DNA of 64,000 nucleotides, from the NCBI GenBank assembly GCA_977006965.1, contig OZ345381.1, forward strand, positions 62,001 to 126,000, read 5' to 3'. The stretch comes from Phymatolithon calcareum (Eukaryota > Rhodophyta > Florideophyceae > Hapalidiales). The notes under the pieces are model-generated. The model saw only the letters and a program-made list of their open reading frames with translations, ran no database searches and was not told the origin of the DNA. Within the stretch, counting starts at the first letter, position 1; the number at the start of each line of letters is the position of its first letter. Shown here piece after piece: positions 20,096 through 31,573 of this stretch. Both the position numbers and the translations under genes were made by a program.

Positions 20096-23050
20096 ATGCG
20101 CTGGCGTACCTCAAAACTTAGCAGATATCTTTCGGTCTGTGGCTGTGTCTTCCTGCTTTTGGGCATTGTCTTCAAAACAATTTCTATTGATTATGCATCA
20201 TTTGCCAATGCGACCGAAGACAAAAAATGTCAACATCAAGACAGCTCACCGGTCGAACGCGAGAATATATTCGCGCGCCAGGTCGTAAGCCAAAGGAGCA
20301 ATGTGTCAAAGGACATAACAGCTCTGTTTTTGTGCAGCCATTGTCGCAGACCGTCTGACGATGTCAAAAGAATCGTTGCTTTGGTGGAGATGCGAAACGT
20401 TGCGCATGCTCTGTATGGATTCTTGCGCTCATTAGAAGATGTTGTGGATGCGATTGTCGTCCTGGACGATCACAGCACTGATGGCTCTCGCGCGAACATT
20501 TTCGAAATGTGTCACGTACGCGGAGTAGACGTGTGCAAGGTAGAGGTTGTTCTGAACAAGACTGGACACTGGATTCGAGAGGAACTAAGGGATCGTGATC
20601 TGTTATTGCGAACTGGGCGTTCTATTGGGGGCACGCATTTCGTTCTTCTCGATTACGACGAATACTTCTCGGCTAATTGCGTTAGCAACGGTTTGCTGCG
20701 AGACAGAATACTATTGCTTGAACCTGGCCAAAGTCTATTTGTACCATGGGTAGAGATGTGGAAGTCTGCGCATTTACACAGGGTCTTGCCGACAGACCGG
20801 GGAATGAATTTTCTCATTCGCAGACAGACCGTCGTTTTCGCGGATGACGGCAAAGTGCAGTATTCCCAGAATTCTACCAATGCAAGAACCATTGGTGCAC
20901 ACTCCGGCACCATTCATGCGTTACGGTGTCCACGTACTATTTGCCCTCGCCCACCGAAATATACAGGCTCGCAAACGAGCGATATCTCGGATCCGCGTGT
21001 GAAACATTTGCCGAAACAATGTCATCTCATCGAAACACGGTTCCTTCATATCCCCAACGTTCTGCTGAAATCGGCATGGTACCAAGGGCTCGGGCGATTG
21101 ATGGGTGCGAAAGAGTCATCGACGCGTGGGAAAATGCTGGATATTTTGTTCCCGACGATTACAAACGCTTTGCCAAGTGGTGTGCGCAGATATGAAGTGC
21201 GTGGTCGGGAAAGTGGTGCTGCTCTTGAAGTCGTGGAGAAAGATTGGCTAACGGCAAGAAATCAGCTGGATGCAGATGCGAGTCGCAGTGTTGAGTTTTG
21301 GCGTGCCGAAGAGCTGGTTCGATGGCTTGATGACCTCGGGGATAGGCAATTCTCGAATTTGACGGCTATTCGTAACACTGATACCAGCAGCTTGCGACAA
21401 GTTGTGGGAACGTCAAGTCTAGTACCTTATGCGAAAATGCTTCATGTTCCTCGTCGAAAGCGCGGAACTTTCGTTATTGCCGTGGACAATGGTTCTGTGC
21501 GATATGCCAGTGAATTTCTGGAGACTTTAGGCACGCGCGTGGAAGTCAGCGATATGCCATCAAAAATGACTCCGGAAGCTTTGCAAAATCGAGGCGCGCG
21601 TGCGGCGTTGCAAGAGGGATCGGCATTTGAAGACTGGAGCTCTTTATTGCAAACTTCAATTCGGTCAGGAGTTTCGCAATCGAGACATAATATTGCTTTC
21701 TTTTCCGCGGGTGACTGGTCGAAGTATAACTTGCGGTTATTTATCACAGTGGCGTCGAGTGATCTGTCTGAGTTTGATGTGGTGTTTTTATTTTGCGGCA
21801 TGGCGAGCCGAATCGATGGAGCGACTATAAAACATGCAGTCGAAGCAGCGGTTGTTCCTGGTGCACATATTCGTGTGATTCGAATGGACCCGTCGGCGTT
21901 TGGGTCTTATTCAGCGCTTTCATGGCTACGATTTCGGTTATTGGGGGAGCAGCGAAATTCGGTTCTAGCGAGGAAATCGCTCCTGGCTTTGGCCGAAAAG
22001 TTGCATTCCGAAGATGCAACTGCTCAGATGCCGAACTTATTGCCTGTGTCGCGCATTATTTTTTCGCTAAATGTGGGACGCTCGGGATCTAAGTACGTTG
22101 CGGCTATCATGTCGTCTCTTGGACGCGGGGTACGTGGATATCATGAGCCACGATGCCCTAATGAGAAGTGCTCAGGTGGGGGCGCAATGGCAATGCAGAA
22201 CGTGAGGCTTACAGACTCTTACCAGTTCAGGATGAATGTTAAACTTCCCATGATCAGATCGGCGATTGCGAATATTTCTGAGGATGGACCAGAGGGCATG
22301 GTGGAGTTTCAAGGCGAAGAGCAGGATGAATGTTTTGATATCTTGGACAGATTGAACAGTCTATCGCCTAGGGTTGTGTTCGAAGCGAGTAGCGGGTCAG
22401 GCTGTGCGCGGAGACGAATACGGGACTTTATGTACGCGGAGACGAACCCGAACTTCAAATCTTGGTTTTACGATGTAACTTTGGACAACCTGCCGAAAAT
22501 GGGCTACAAGGTGTCGGTGGTTGTACTCCGAAAGTACATAGCTGCGACTCTGAAGAGTTTATACGAGACTGGGTACTTCAGCGCGCGAAACGGGTACAAC
22601 TGGATGGAGACGGCGAATGGGGTGAATTCAGAAGTACGAAGCATTGGGACGGAGGATGCACTTGATACATACGACAAGTTAATCTCTTATATTGTGAACG
22701 CAGAAGCAGTGACGCGAAAAGTCATGGCGAAGTATGGAGAGAAATCGGAGCACGCGTTCCCCGTGGACTTTGTTGAGATGAGATCGGAAGAGGTGTACGG
22801 GCGGAGTGGGACCATGCGTTTGTTGAAACTGCTTGGATTACACGCTGTAGACAGTACGATGGCAAAAGCTGGAACGCGAGAGGATAAGTACGGAAGCGGA
22901 TCTGAAAAGAAGAGAATGCTGAAAACAAGCCTGGAGGAGTGCGAAAAACGAGTCCTTGAGTACCTTGCAAAATGCAGTCAATTGGGAGTGCGATATCCGG
23001 TTGATATGGATCACTTGAAAATGTCGACTGGATTTGAGTATAGTCAGTAA
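20096..23050 (+). CDS. membrane-anchored glycosyltransferase-sulfotransferase fusion
   Basis: A single uninterrupted 984-codon frame. Residues 11-31 form a hydrophobic segment after a basic N-terminus, a type II signal anchor typical of Golgi enzymes. Residues 90-340 resemble a GT2-type glycosyltransferase: VALVEMRN, then AIVVLDDHSTDGS (119-131, nucleotide-sugar binding), and LLDYDEYF (184-191) as the DxD-like metal site. Residues 440-650 are of unknown type. Residues 652-975 resemble a sulfotransferase: FSLNVGRSGSKYV (656-668) is a PAPS 5'-phosphosulfate loop and SVVVLRKYIAATLKSLY (807-823) the 3'-phosphate motif. The protein would therefore both add a sugar and sulfate a glycan in the Golgi lumen. 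In a red alga the obvious substrate class is sulfated galactan; that is inference. The family assignment is from motifs only. Confidence 0.78.
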   Translation: MRWRTSKLSRYLSVCGCVFLLLGIVFKTISIDYASFANATEDKKCQHQDSSPVERENIFARQVVSQRSNVSKDITALFLCSHCRRPSDDVKRIVALVEMRNVAHALYGFLRSLEDVVDAIVVLDDHSTDGSRANIFEMCHVRGVDVCKVEVVLNKTGHWIREELRDRDLLLRTGRSIGGTHFVLLDYDEYFSANCVSNGLLRDRILLLEPGQSLFVPWVEMWKSAHLHRVLPTDRGMNFLIRRQTVVFADDGKVQYSQNSTNARTIGAHSGTIHALRCPRTICPRPPKYTGSQTSDISDPRVKHLPKQCHLIETRFLHIPNVLLKSAWYQGLGRLMGAKESSTRGKMLDILFPTITNALPSGVRRYEVRGRESGAALEVVEKDWLTARNQLDADASRSVEFWRAEELVRWLDDLGDRQFSNLTAIRNTDTSSLRQVVGTSSLVPYAKMLHVPRRKRGTFVIAVDNGSVRYASEFLETLGTRVEVSDMPSKMTPEALQNRGARAALQEGSAFEDWSSLLQTSIRSGVSQSRHNIAFFSAGDWSKYNLRLFITVASSDLSEFDVVFLFCGMASRIDGATIKHAVEAAVVPGAHIRVIRMDPSAFGSYSALSWLRFRLLGEQRNSVLARKSLLALAEKLHSEDATAQMPNLLPVSRIIFSLNVGRSGSKYVAAIMSSLGRGVRGYHEPRCPNEKCSGGGAMAMQNVRLTDSYQFRMNVKLPMIRSAIANISEDGPEGMVEFQGEEQDECFDILDRLNSLSPRVVFEASSGSGCARRRIRDFMYAETNPNFKSWFYDVTLDNLPKMGYKVSVVVLRKYIAATLKSLYETGYFSARNGYNWMETANGVNSEVRSIGTEDALDTYDKLISYIVNAEAVTRKVMAKYGEKSEHAFPVDFVEMRSEEVYGRSGTMRLLKLLGLHAVDSTMAKAGTREDKYGSGSEKKRMLKTSLEECEKRVLEYLAKCSQLGVRYPVDMDHLKMSTGFEYSQ

Positions 23051-24004
23051 GGTGCACGGTACCGAAGAAGAAACATGTCCTTCCATATGCAGCTGTGAAG
23101 GAAAAGCCAAATCCTCGATTTGGATGAGGCAATACAGCGGTTGCGCCTAGTCTGAAAGTACACGTGGGCATGAAGACGAGTCTCTTTTCTTCCACTAAAG
23201 CATGAGCACGGTATACATGCTGAGGTGCATGTATGTATTTCACGTCATCAACCAGTAACCAGAGGCATATCCCGTCTATTGTTTAACACGGAAAAGCGGG
23301 TCTCCGGCGAAATTGTATTCTCGTTCTAAGTACTGTATACGTCGATTTTGAGTCCTTTGAGGCGACTGAAGTATATTTCTTTGTCGTTCCTCCGTTGAGG
23401 TGAGGCTACAGTACTTCGACGTACCTTTCAAGCAGAAGAGCAGGAGTCGCGGGATAGTGCACAGATATGCTTTGTGGCATTCTTGGTGGCGAGGACAGAC
23501 ACATCCCCGTAGGATAGTGTCACCGCCTTTTCCATCACCAACCAAAGCACGTGTACACTAGAATACGAACAGAATCTGCTTCAGATTTCTGATCGTATTG
23601 ACGGGCTATTGATGAATTCCCTGGAGCGCAAATGTGTACTGTAGGAAAACTCTTTGCTCTTATTTCGCAACGAGTAACTCGTAGGAAAGCTACATCACAG
23701 ATGGGCACCCTATACCCATTGAACGAACCGCGGTATACATACACGTCCATTCCACTCTAGTGGCGCGGACGGGTATATGAGATGATCGCCACCGTTGCCG
23801 AAGAAGTGCTTACGGTGCTTTCACGCCCTTACAGGCCCGATCTTACATTTGTGCATGCGTGCAAGTTTCGCCCTTCTTTCCCGCCTCGTACGCTTTTCTC
23901 ACGTCGTTGTGCCCAGCTTGCAGCATTCAATGTCCTCCCTCACAACGCGTCATCGCTGATTTAGCTCCCAGCTTTTGCCTCTTCTTTTCAACGCCTGCAT
24001 TGAA
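23051..24004. other. intergenic between fusion gene and lipase
   Basis: About 950 bp with no supported gene. TACTGTA/TACAGTA words occur at 23327, 23406 and 23638. The last 200 bp before the lipase ATG are rich in C and T, as expected for its promoter and leader. Confidence 0.4.
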
Positions 24005-25314
24005 ATGGCTTCCTTTCTCGCTCCAATATTGCCGACGCGCCGTGCAATCACCACGCCTATCGCTGTATCCCGCCGCCCCACCACAGCCTCCATGGCGCCT
24101 CCTGTGCCTGCGAAAATTTTTCCAAAGGGATTCTTCAACCCACACGATCTCCAGCGAGTAGATTTGGACACCGCCTGCACCGAATTCAGTCGTCTCAATG
24201 CTTACGCACTCGGCATCCTCTCAGATGTCGTCTACGGCGATCTTGACCCTCAGCGCCTTCTGGCCGTAGCTCAGGCCATTGACCCGCGCTTCTCCCGCGT
24301 CTTCCCGTTCTCCGTGCGTAACACACAGGTTGCTATTTTTGAGCACGAGGCATGTATCGCCGTCATCTGGCGCGGTAGCGACGGTGAAGATCTTATTGGC
24401 AGCGACTGGAGGGATAACTTTAACTACACGCTTACTGATGTCCATCACGTTGAGGGGGTCCCGGTTCAATTTCATCATGGTTTTTGGCGACACGTCCAGC
24501 AAGCATGGGACGACGGTGTTGACGAAGAGACTGGTCAGGCGCGCGAAGGTGTAAAGACAGTCCTGCAGCGGCTTCTGGGGGAGCACAAGCGAAAGGTTTT
24601 TTGGTCAGGACATTCTCTTGGTGCCTCTGCTGCCATCTTGGCTGCGATACGGTTCCTGCAAGAGCTTGGCGACATGGGCGATGTGGCGCAAATCGTGACG
24701 TTTGGGCAACCGCGTTCGGTGCACGGGAAATTCGCGGAGCGATTGCTCTCAGAAAAACTTGGGAACCGCTACTTTCGATTTGTCAATGAGACGGGTGAGT
24801 TTGCTCTTTAGTCTTCTGCTCCTACGTAATAATTTGGCCGTGGCATGACTACTTACTGAGAGCGACTGATTTGTTTTTTTGTCTTACGAGCACAGATTTA
24901 GTGCCGCACTTGCCTATTAGCATGAAATTTTCGCACGGAGGCACGCTCAAAATGGCGACGATAGACAAAAATGTGCTGACGAATCCTGGGGTCGGCACTA
25001 TGCTGTTTCGAAAATTTGCGTCTTTCATTGTCAATCTTACCCAAATGGTAAGAATTTGTCTGTGCACTGTGTTACTTCAATATTCTTGGCAGCCCTTACT
25101 AACAGTGCCAGTTGTCGGATATCTGCGTACTGGCGGTACAGAAATTCTCAGTGTCTGGGGACCATGACATTAAACTGTGCGTACGATGAATTCCATTGTC
25201 ATCGAAACCAACTATGTCTCGATAACTTTTTGACCAATTGCTAACATTGACGTGACGATTCGTGTTGCTACTAGGTATTGGGATGTTGCGTTGAACGGGA
25301 ACTACATCGAATAA
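24005..25314 (+). CDS. class 3 lipase, four exons
   Basis: An alpha/beta-hydrolase of the fungal/plant class 3 lipase family that hydrolyses acylglycerols or membrane galactolipids. I place exons at 24005-24794, 24896-25047, 25112-25176 and 25275-25314. The joins keep one frame and give 348 residues. Introns are 101, 64 and 98 nt with GT-AG ends (donors gtgagt, gtaaga, gtgcgt). FWSGHSLGAS carries the nucleophile Ser204, NETDLVPHLP the Asp264, and GDHDIKLYWD the His332, so the catalytic triad is complete only after splicing. The N-terminus (MASFLAPILPTRRAITTP) is Ser/Thr/Arg-rich and transit-like, suggesting a plastid location. The ATG at 24005 is preferred over an upstream TTG frame. The second and third introns are inferred from family length and phase. 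Confidence 0.85.
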
Positions 25315-25339
25315 AATACAAGGATGTGGAACTCGCAGC

Positions 25340-26222
25340 TCTCCTTGTCCTGTAATGCAAGCATTCGCCCGCAGCACGGGGTCTCCTCGGTTGGTGCGAG
25401 GGGAGATGTCCCGTGCGGGACGTCCAGGACGCAGGGAAGGCGCTCGGGCTTTTGGCTTCACTCCAGTCCGCATAGCGACATGGAATATCGCACAGGTTAG
25501 AATAGAACAGAGTGGAGAAAACTCATACCCTCGAATCGCTGCTAACCTCAATTGGGGGAAATGCAGAATACAATACACTATAACAATTATTGTAAACTCG
25601 CATGACGAAGAGTTTCCAATTAGGAACCGGTCGGAAATTGAACGACGGTCATTGCTGATAACACATCCCACCAACGTATTCAAGCAAGTAGAATAAGCTA
25701 GGAGAAAGAGCTGAAACGGATGGATGAGGAGCTTGAAAAAGCCCAGAGCAAGTCTGAGGTGTTTGAGGTGGTATTACTCAAGGCCAGGCAAGCTCTCAAG
25801 CAAGAATACAGAAACGCACGGGCTGTTAAAGGCGCTTGTGAAGGGCAATAAGGCACGAAATCCTCACAACACTCGAGGCAGTGAGATCAATCATTACGCC
25901 GTCTTCACGAGCCGAACCTGTCGCCATTCCGACACTGCCCTGAGAGCTGCCCATATCGCACAAACGGGCAGAGGTAATCTTACACCAACTGATTGGAAAC
26001 TGTATCCCCATGGCGGCCGTGTTTAGGCACGGAGACGCAATGGTGTACGACCCAAGGTGCAAAACCTGCAACTCTGGTTGCAAGGAAACTGCCGAGCACT
26101 TGATTTTTAAGGTGTGGTGGACGTTTCGTCTCCAGACGTAATTGTATTGGTAGAGTGGGTACAAAAACCGTAGAGGAGCTATACCGTGAGAGACCCTTAG
26201 CTATACTCAAATTTCTAAACAG
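25340..26222 (+). mobile_element. LINE 3' fragment
   Basis: The 3' part (26040-26222) reads, with a frame shift, as a cysteine-histidine motif (CKTCNSGCKETAEHL) followed by KTVEELYRERPLAIL-like residues. The same ending is found at 45.9-46.08 kb and 58.74-58.89 kb. The 5' part (25340-25575) is repeated in opposite orientation at 56300-56620 (shared words include gtctcctcggttg). This fragment has no open reverse transcriptase domain. Confidence 0.6.
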
Positions 26223-28164
26223 TTAGAAGCTGTTGCAGAACAGCATTCGGAGCTCGCCTTCAGTGTGAGCAATCTCTCCGCAATAAAGAAAGAAATCCTC
26301 ACCACACGCTCTTTTAGTGACACAGCAGGACTCCGATATCGATTCCCGATGGTAGCGCTCGAATGCGTAAGGCCAAAAGCGAGATTGAGGCCCATTTTAG
26401 TCCTCTGTCTATGCCGGCACTTGATGAGGCTTCTGACGCTGATGAGATCGAGGAGCATGACTCCATTGAGTCATTTAATGATGTAGCGGGAATCAGAGTG
26501 TGATGTGCCGATGCAGCCCAAGAGGAAGGCTACCCTAGTCGGGTACAGAATCCATTCGAGAAAAAGACCATGAACAAAGGCACACTCCAGTGCAAAAGCT
26601 TCCTAGCAATTAGACGTATATTTTTCATGTTGCACGAAAACTGTTACAGTACTCCTAAAATATACTATTTTTATATGATTCCTTATGTGCAAGCTCCTTG
26701 CGGCTCTTCGGCTTGTGGTGTAGTTGAGAGCAGGTCCCTATAATCATCGTCATTAAAACTGGGACTCTGACGTTGTGAGCATTTCGGCAATGGAAGGAAT
26801 GGATTCTTCTCGTTTGCTGAGGTTTGCTTTCCTTCCACAATTTCTAAGTGTAGTCCTTCGGGCAGCCCGAAACAAACCACTCTCTCCTGAACGCCTGTAC
26901 AAATGACAAAGTCTCGCTTGTCATCCGCTCACCGCTGTGCAGAGTGTTTGAAGTACAAACGGCCCCCTTCGCAGTACCTCGGACTTTGGAAAATTCGCAC
27001 AGATTTGTCATGCATTCCAGCCACAACTCGCAGAGCATCCAAATTCACTTCTGTGCCAACATCCGCTATAACGGTACCCCAGTTCTTTTCCTTCTTCTTC
27101 ATCAACAAAACCAGACGGTCCCGCTCACTCGCATGACCAACAATTTGCAGGAATCTGACTCAGAAAATACAGAACTCTTCTTGAACTTTGAACAGCAGGT
27201 AAACATACAGTGAACGGAATGTGCACGTTGCTTTGTTATAAATTTTTGACCCCTAGGAAGTCAGATGTGTCGTTTAGTAATGAGGCCGTTTTGTAAGCAT
27301 TAGCACTGAGGTTCACAGGCAGAGAGCTGAGTACGGATGTATCGTAGAGAAATCCCTCCCGCTTGCAGCGAGATAGGTACGCATCGACAAAATGCCTAGA
27401 TGAGCTAGTGCATCACTCTCTAGAAGAGTGCTAGATTTACTTTGGGTATTGGCATCAGTTATCATTGCAAAGCTGAATCCTAGCAAGTATTACTACAGCT
27501 CCGAGGAGGTTGAAGGGCACATTTTGGTAAGCTCTTCGAAGACTGTAGGACTCAGAAGATTTTGATATCTGATTTTCCCAATTTGATGCACTGTGGATTG
27601 GAAACGGCTAATTCGATCAAGGCTAGTATTCACCCTCAATGCCTCCGCAGCTCGGGGTCTCGTGTGAGCCAAGTTCTTTCCAAACTTTCTTTCGCCTTCA
27701 GCCATAATCAACGTGTTGCGCTGCACAAGCAGTCAAATGGGCGAGAACATTCCCCTTTTGCATAGCCGCCCCATACCCATGACAACGTGCAGACGTTCGG
27801 TACTCGTCAACCAGAACCACAGGACACGTTTTAGCCAAAGTTCCGTATGAGTTCAGTCAAGCGGGTGAGAAGGCTGGCAATATGGGACAAAATTGACAGA
27901 GACGAGAACGCAGCGCGAAATATGGGATTTTGTGGTGTCCACAATACTCCTCGAAAAAGAGCATCCAACTTTTCTAATTTCACCTTGTATACACAAGCTG
28001 CGCAACAAATTTGTGTTAATACGGATTTTTCTTAACTCATGATTACAGAGGGAGAAAAGCGGGAACCTCTGGACCTCTTTGCATGCCCCGACTGATAAAG
28101 CTACAGCCCAAAAGCATATCATCGGAACTGCAGTGCTGTAGTGTACTACCTTGGTGCGTTTAAC
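26223..28164. other. intergenic, no gene seen
   Basis: Nearly 2 kb with short frames only. Some minus-strand frames of 60-90 codons occur (26458-26207, 27726-27493, 28122-27853), without recognisable motifs and without mutual continuity. Probably decayed mobile DNA. Confidence 0.35.
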
Positions 28165-28632
28165 ACAATCCCGGAGGTGTTAAAAACTAATCTATTCCTT
28201 CCCCAGTAGGTCCTCTGGTAGTATTTAAGATAGTTAGTTCGTTCATCTGAGTAAAGCAAGGTGGGAGATCTTCGAATTTCGCCTCGACTGCTCGGATGGC
28301 GCACGCTCAAGCTCGCCTTCACGTCCATTCGACCATGCGGAATTGAAATTCTCCCACCCCTTCTTGACCGCAACCGTTTCGCCGCACAAGCCAGTTCGAT
28401 GACAACCGCGCTCAAGATCCCCTTTCCCCTTTTCGTGCCTCTGTCTCAAAGTTGACGGCCCAGCCAAGGTCGCCGTCGGAGGGCGACGCCGACATCTTCA
28501 CGCTTATTCTGTCTGTTTGTCTTCTTGGGGGTTTTGATTGCTTGTCTCTCTTTCCTCCGTTTGTACTCTCCTGATCCTTTTCTCTCCTGGTCTTCCCTGA
28601 CCCTTGTGGCGTCGTGTTCCTGTGCAAATGGC
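28165..28632 (-). repeat. LTR-like dispersed repeat, copy C, inverted
   Basis: Reverse complement matches 13165-13530 and, beyond the tandem unit, the end of the family. Shared blocks: gcgcca..acgacgccac at 28611-28632, the purine block, cttgagcg motifs, cctttactcag and the tactac TATA-like tail near 28215. It is more divergent than copies A and B. Confidence 0.65.
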
Positions 28633-29382
28633 GCTACAGCCGTCTACACAAGTCACCAAAGGTGTACTGCAGAAGAAGAGCTACGTGTGTTCGTTGCCCA
28701 AAACAAGCCGCATTGGTAGGGAAAAAACAACGAGACAGGCGATAGCCACTGCACCATCAATTCCATTGTTTGCGATGCGAAATCAGCCGCCACTGTCGCC
28801 TTTTATGGAACTAAGCAACTGTACGGGCTACCCCGTTCCCTGTGTCTCCAACAAAAGCGACTTAGAATTTTCTTTTAGTAATAATAAAAGCAGAGTGTTT
28901 CATATTGGTTAGCCGTCTTCGTGCAATGCCTTGATTGGCGTCTATATTATGTACCTTGCTGCCTTCATTGTTGGAAGAAGCTCTTTGTGAGGCAGGAGGC
29001 TTGTCAAGAGACTCGAGATCTACCTCCTGAGACATCAGTTGCTCGATTGTGTTCCACAATTTCGGCAACATTTCGCCGTGCATCTGTTTCAGTTCATTCA
29101 GCAACTCTATCCCGCAGCAGTTGTCCATAAACCATCGACCAATACTGTGGCGAGCTATTGCGACCTCCGAAAAAGCTCTTCAACAGCGTGAGCGGCAGCA
29201 AAACCGTCCGCGTCCTCAGATGCATGTTGAAGTGTCTCCAAGGCGGGGAGATGATACGTGTTCAGTTTTCCTCAATTCTAGGATGCAAAGACAGTAGGTT
29301 GCAGTTGAAACGGTCACTGCTTGCACGATGCTGCAGCGTTAGTTACTGTTCTTTCGCTGTATGGATATTGAAAAAGGGCGAG
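28633..29382. other. intergenic, no gene seen
   Basis: A minus-strand frame of 88 codons (29128-28862) has an acidic, helical composition (ELKQMHGEMLPKLWNTIEQL) that hints at gag-like or coiled-coil protein. It is isolated and unassigned. Nothing else is supported. Confidence 0.35.
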
Positions 29383-29597
29383 CAGTCAATATCGAATTTC
29401 ATCTGTTCTTGCTTCTAGATTAATTTGCCGCAAGGGTAGAATTCGCCGAGGTAACAAGGCGACTAGTCACTATCGAATTTCATCAGTTTTTACTGATAGA
29501 TTAATCGCTGAGGTAACAGGGCGACTAGTCACTATCGAATTTCATCTGTTTTTACTTATAGATTAAGGGCATAATGCGCTAAGGCAACAGGGCGACA
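29383..29597. repeat. short tandem array, three units of 62-82 bp
   Basis: Three consecutive units start with agtca(c/a)tatcgaatttcatc at 29383, 29464 and 29526 and contain a small hairpin-like tctagattaat / tgatagattaa element. Each ends in taacagggcgac or a close variant. The spacing varies between 62 and 82 bp because of an insertion in the first unit. No gene is associated. Confidence 0.8.
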
Positions 29598-29961
29598 TTA
29601 CATTTGCTCGGGTTGTAAACTTGGGCAAAATGAGAAGCTCACGAAGTGTCAGTGATGCAAGCACAGGACGGTAAGGTTGACTGTCGAAGTAGAAGACAGC
29701 TACTGTATGATACAGTACAACAATAAATTATGTGCTGGGTTTGGTTTCGATAGAAAGAGAGAGATTCAGCTGCAGTTTGCAAAAGGGGCGGTTTACACCA
29801 GCAGCACAGTAGTTGTGTGGAGAGATGCCCATGCGGTGTTCGAAAAGCTGTATATGTGCATATACATGTCAAAAAGTGAAATATGCGGAATACGAATGAT
29901 GGACCAGAGCAGAATCCCTGTCTATGGACAAGACAGAGTGGCAGAAATACACTATAGTGTT

Positions 29962-30018
29962 GAAATGGAATATTGACATTGGGTTTTTAAACCCAATGTC
30001 AATATACAGTACCATTTC
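29962..30018. repeat. strong hairpin, 17-bp perfect arms
   Basis: Perfect arms 29970-29986 and 29989-30005 (left arm atattgacattgggttt), separated by two bases. An outer pair, gaaatgg (29962) and ccatttc (30012), continues the complementarity after a small bulge. It could be the end of a miniature inverted-repeat element or a transcript terminator; no gene end is adjacent. Confidence 0.85.
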
Positions 30019-31573
30019 ATGTAAAAGTGTGAGAAAAAAGAATTAAACTCCGTTTCGGCGAAGCATTTGGGTGCACATTAAGTAGCGAGCACGGCCGGTC
30101 AAAAGTCCAGTGTGCTACTTGAGCTGCAACTTGTTTCGGTCGGCTGCCGCAATGTAATTCAGATAGGGTCAAGCGTGCAATAATGACTATTGTAGTTGCT
30201 CAAGCTGCACCGTTTCCCTGTGATAGCTCCTTCAGCTGGCAGAAGAAAAGTAAAAGAGAATGGTCATCATAAGATGAACAACTGTATGAAGAAGTAAAGC
30301 ACGTTTGGAGACGCAACTATCCAGCTTTCTCACTTTGGGAAATTGCAGATTACAATAAAATACAATACAACAGTCCAGTTTTTGACATATTAAGACAAAA
30401 GCTGGACTATACAGCTGCAGCGGAAAATAACAAACTCTCCGTCTATATTATTGATAAGGCGCAGTAACGACTGGACACGCCTTGTTCTACCACCATCGTA
30501 CTGGTATTGAGCATTCTTCTCCGCAGACTGAATATTATGAGCCCGCAAGTATTCCCTTTGAGGCCACTTACCATCATAGAGGCCCCTCCAAATCGTGTGA
30601 AGAAATTGCGCTTTCTTCATGACCTGCAAGAGCAGGGCATGTCCCTCTATATATATTTGTCCAAAATTCAAGAGCATGATAACGATAACATAAAATAGAA
30701 TTGGAAGGTCTGAACAAAACACGTGCTGCAAAATGCTACTGTGTTGTATACTGTATGCTACTGTACATCTGTATGGGGAATAATAATATCTATACAACTG
30801 TATTATGGCGGCATTGACTTACAATCAGACAGTATAGTTATGATTGCAACCAACTGCAGTGCAGACCAAAAGATCGGTATGTGCAGAATGTCGCGAATTT
30901 TTTGTGACGTGTGCCGTTAAATCAATTGCGCAGGAGGATGTACAGGGGGCATTTGGTGTTGTCACATAAAAACGACCTCCAATGGACCTACAGCATTTCA
31001 ACGTCCAAAATCAGCGCCCTATTCATTGGTGGCTGATTACAGCGAATCATTCCGGGAGATCTTGATTCTTCTGACGATGAGGCATGGTCACAGTTTGCCA
31101 CAGCGCGGGACGGAAGCGCCGTCAATGAGCATATAATACACCATTTCTATGATAGAAAACAGTTTTTCAAAGAATATCGTTTTTCAAGCACCGCTTAGCT
31201 CGGAAAATGTGAATCCGACTCGCCGCGGCAGGGAAAGAAAATTTATGCAGTCATCCGGTAGAATCGCACTGGTCGCTCTGGAGCGCCCAGCAGGTGAGGA
31301 GGAGGCCACGCATTCTGCGTCACATTGCGCATTGGTAGCATTTGCATACGAAGCAATCACAATTCATACGTCCCCGCAGTATTCCACTTCTCCTGAGCCT
31401 CACCATTCCGCCATTGTACTGTACTGTACACTGCCTTCCCCATTGCGTCGTAGGGCACTACTAAACGGCACCTGCTTCATGGAAATGACCGCCTCTTGCC
31501 GCAACATCACCCTCTACCAGCTATCACCTCCACCTCCGCTAGTCCCACCTGCTCTCTTCTATATTGGGCAGTC
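30019..31573. other. intergenic upstream of lipoxygenase
   Basis: No supported gene. A minus-strand frame of 135 codons (30797-30390) contains several tyrosine-rich pieces but no motif. The word tgtactgtactgtac occurs about 150 bp upstream of the lipoxygenase ATG (31416). Confidence 0.4.

Noticed and set aside
23975-24004. Earlier lipase start
   Set aside because: Begins with TTG; the ATG at 24005 gives a transit-like leader.
29383-29597. CRISPR array
   Set aside because: Only three imperfect units with variable spacing and no direct-repeat/spacer structure; eukaryotic context.
30390-30797. Minus-strand frame of 135 codons
   Set aside because: Tyr/Arg/His-rich product without motif in a repeat region; not supported as a gene.
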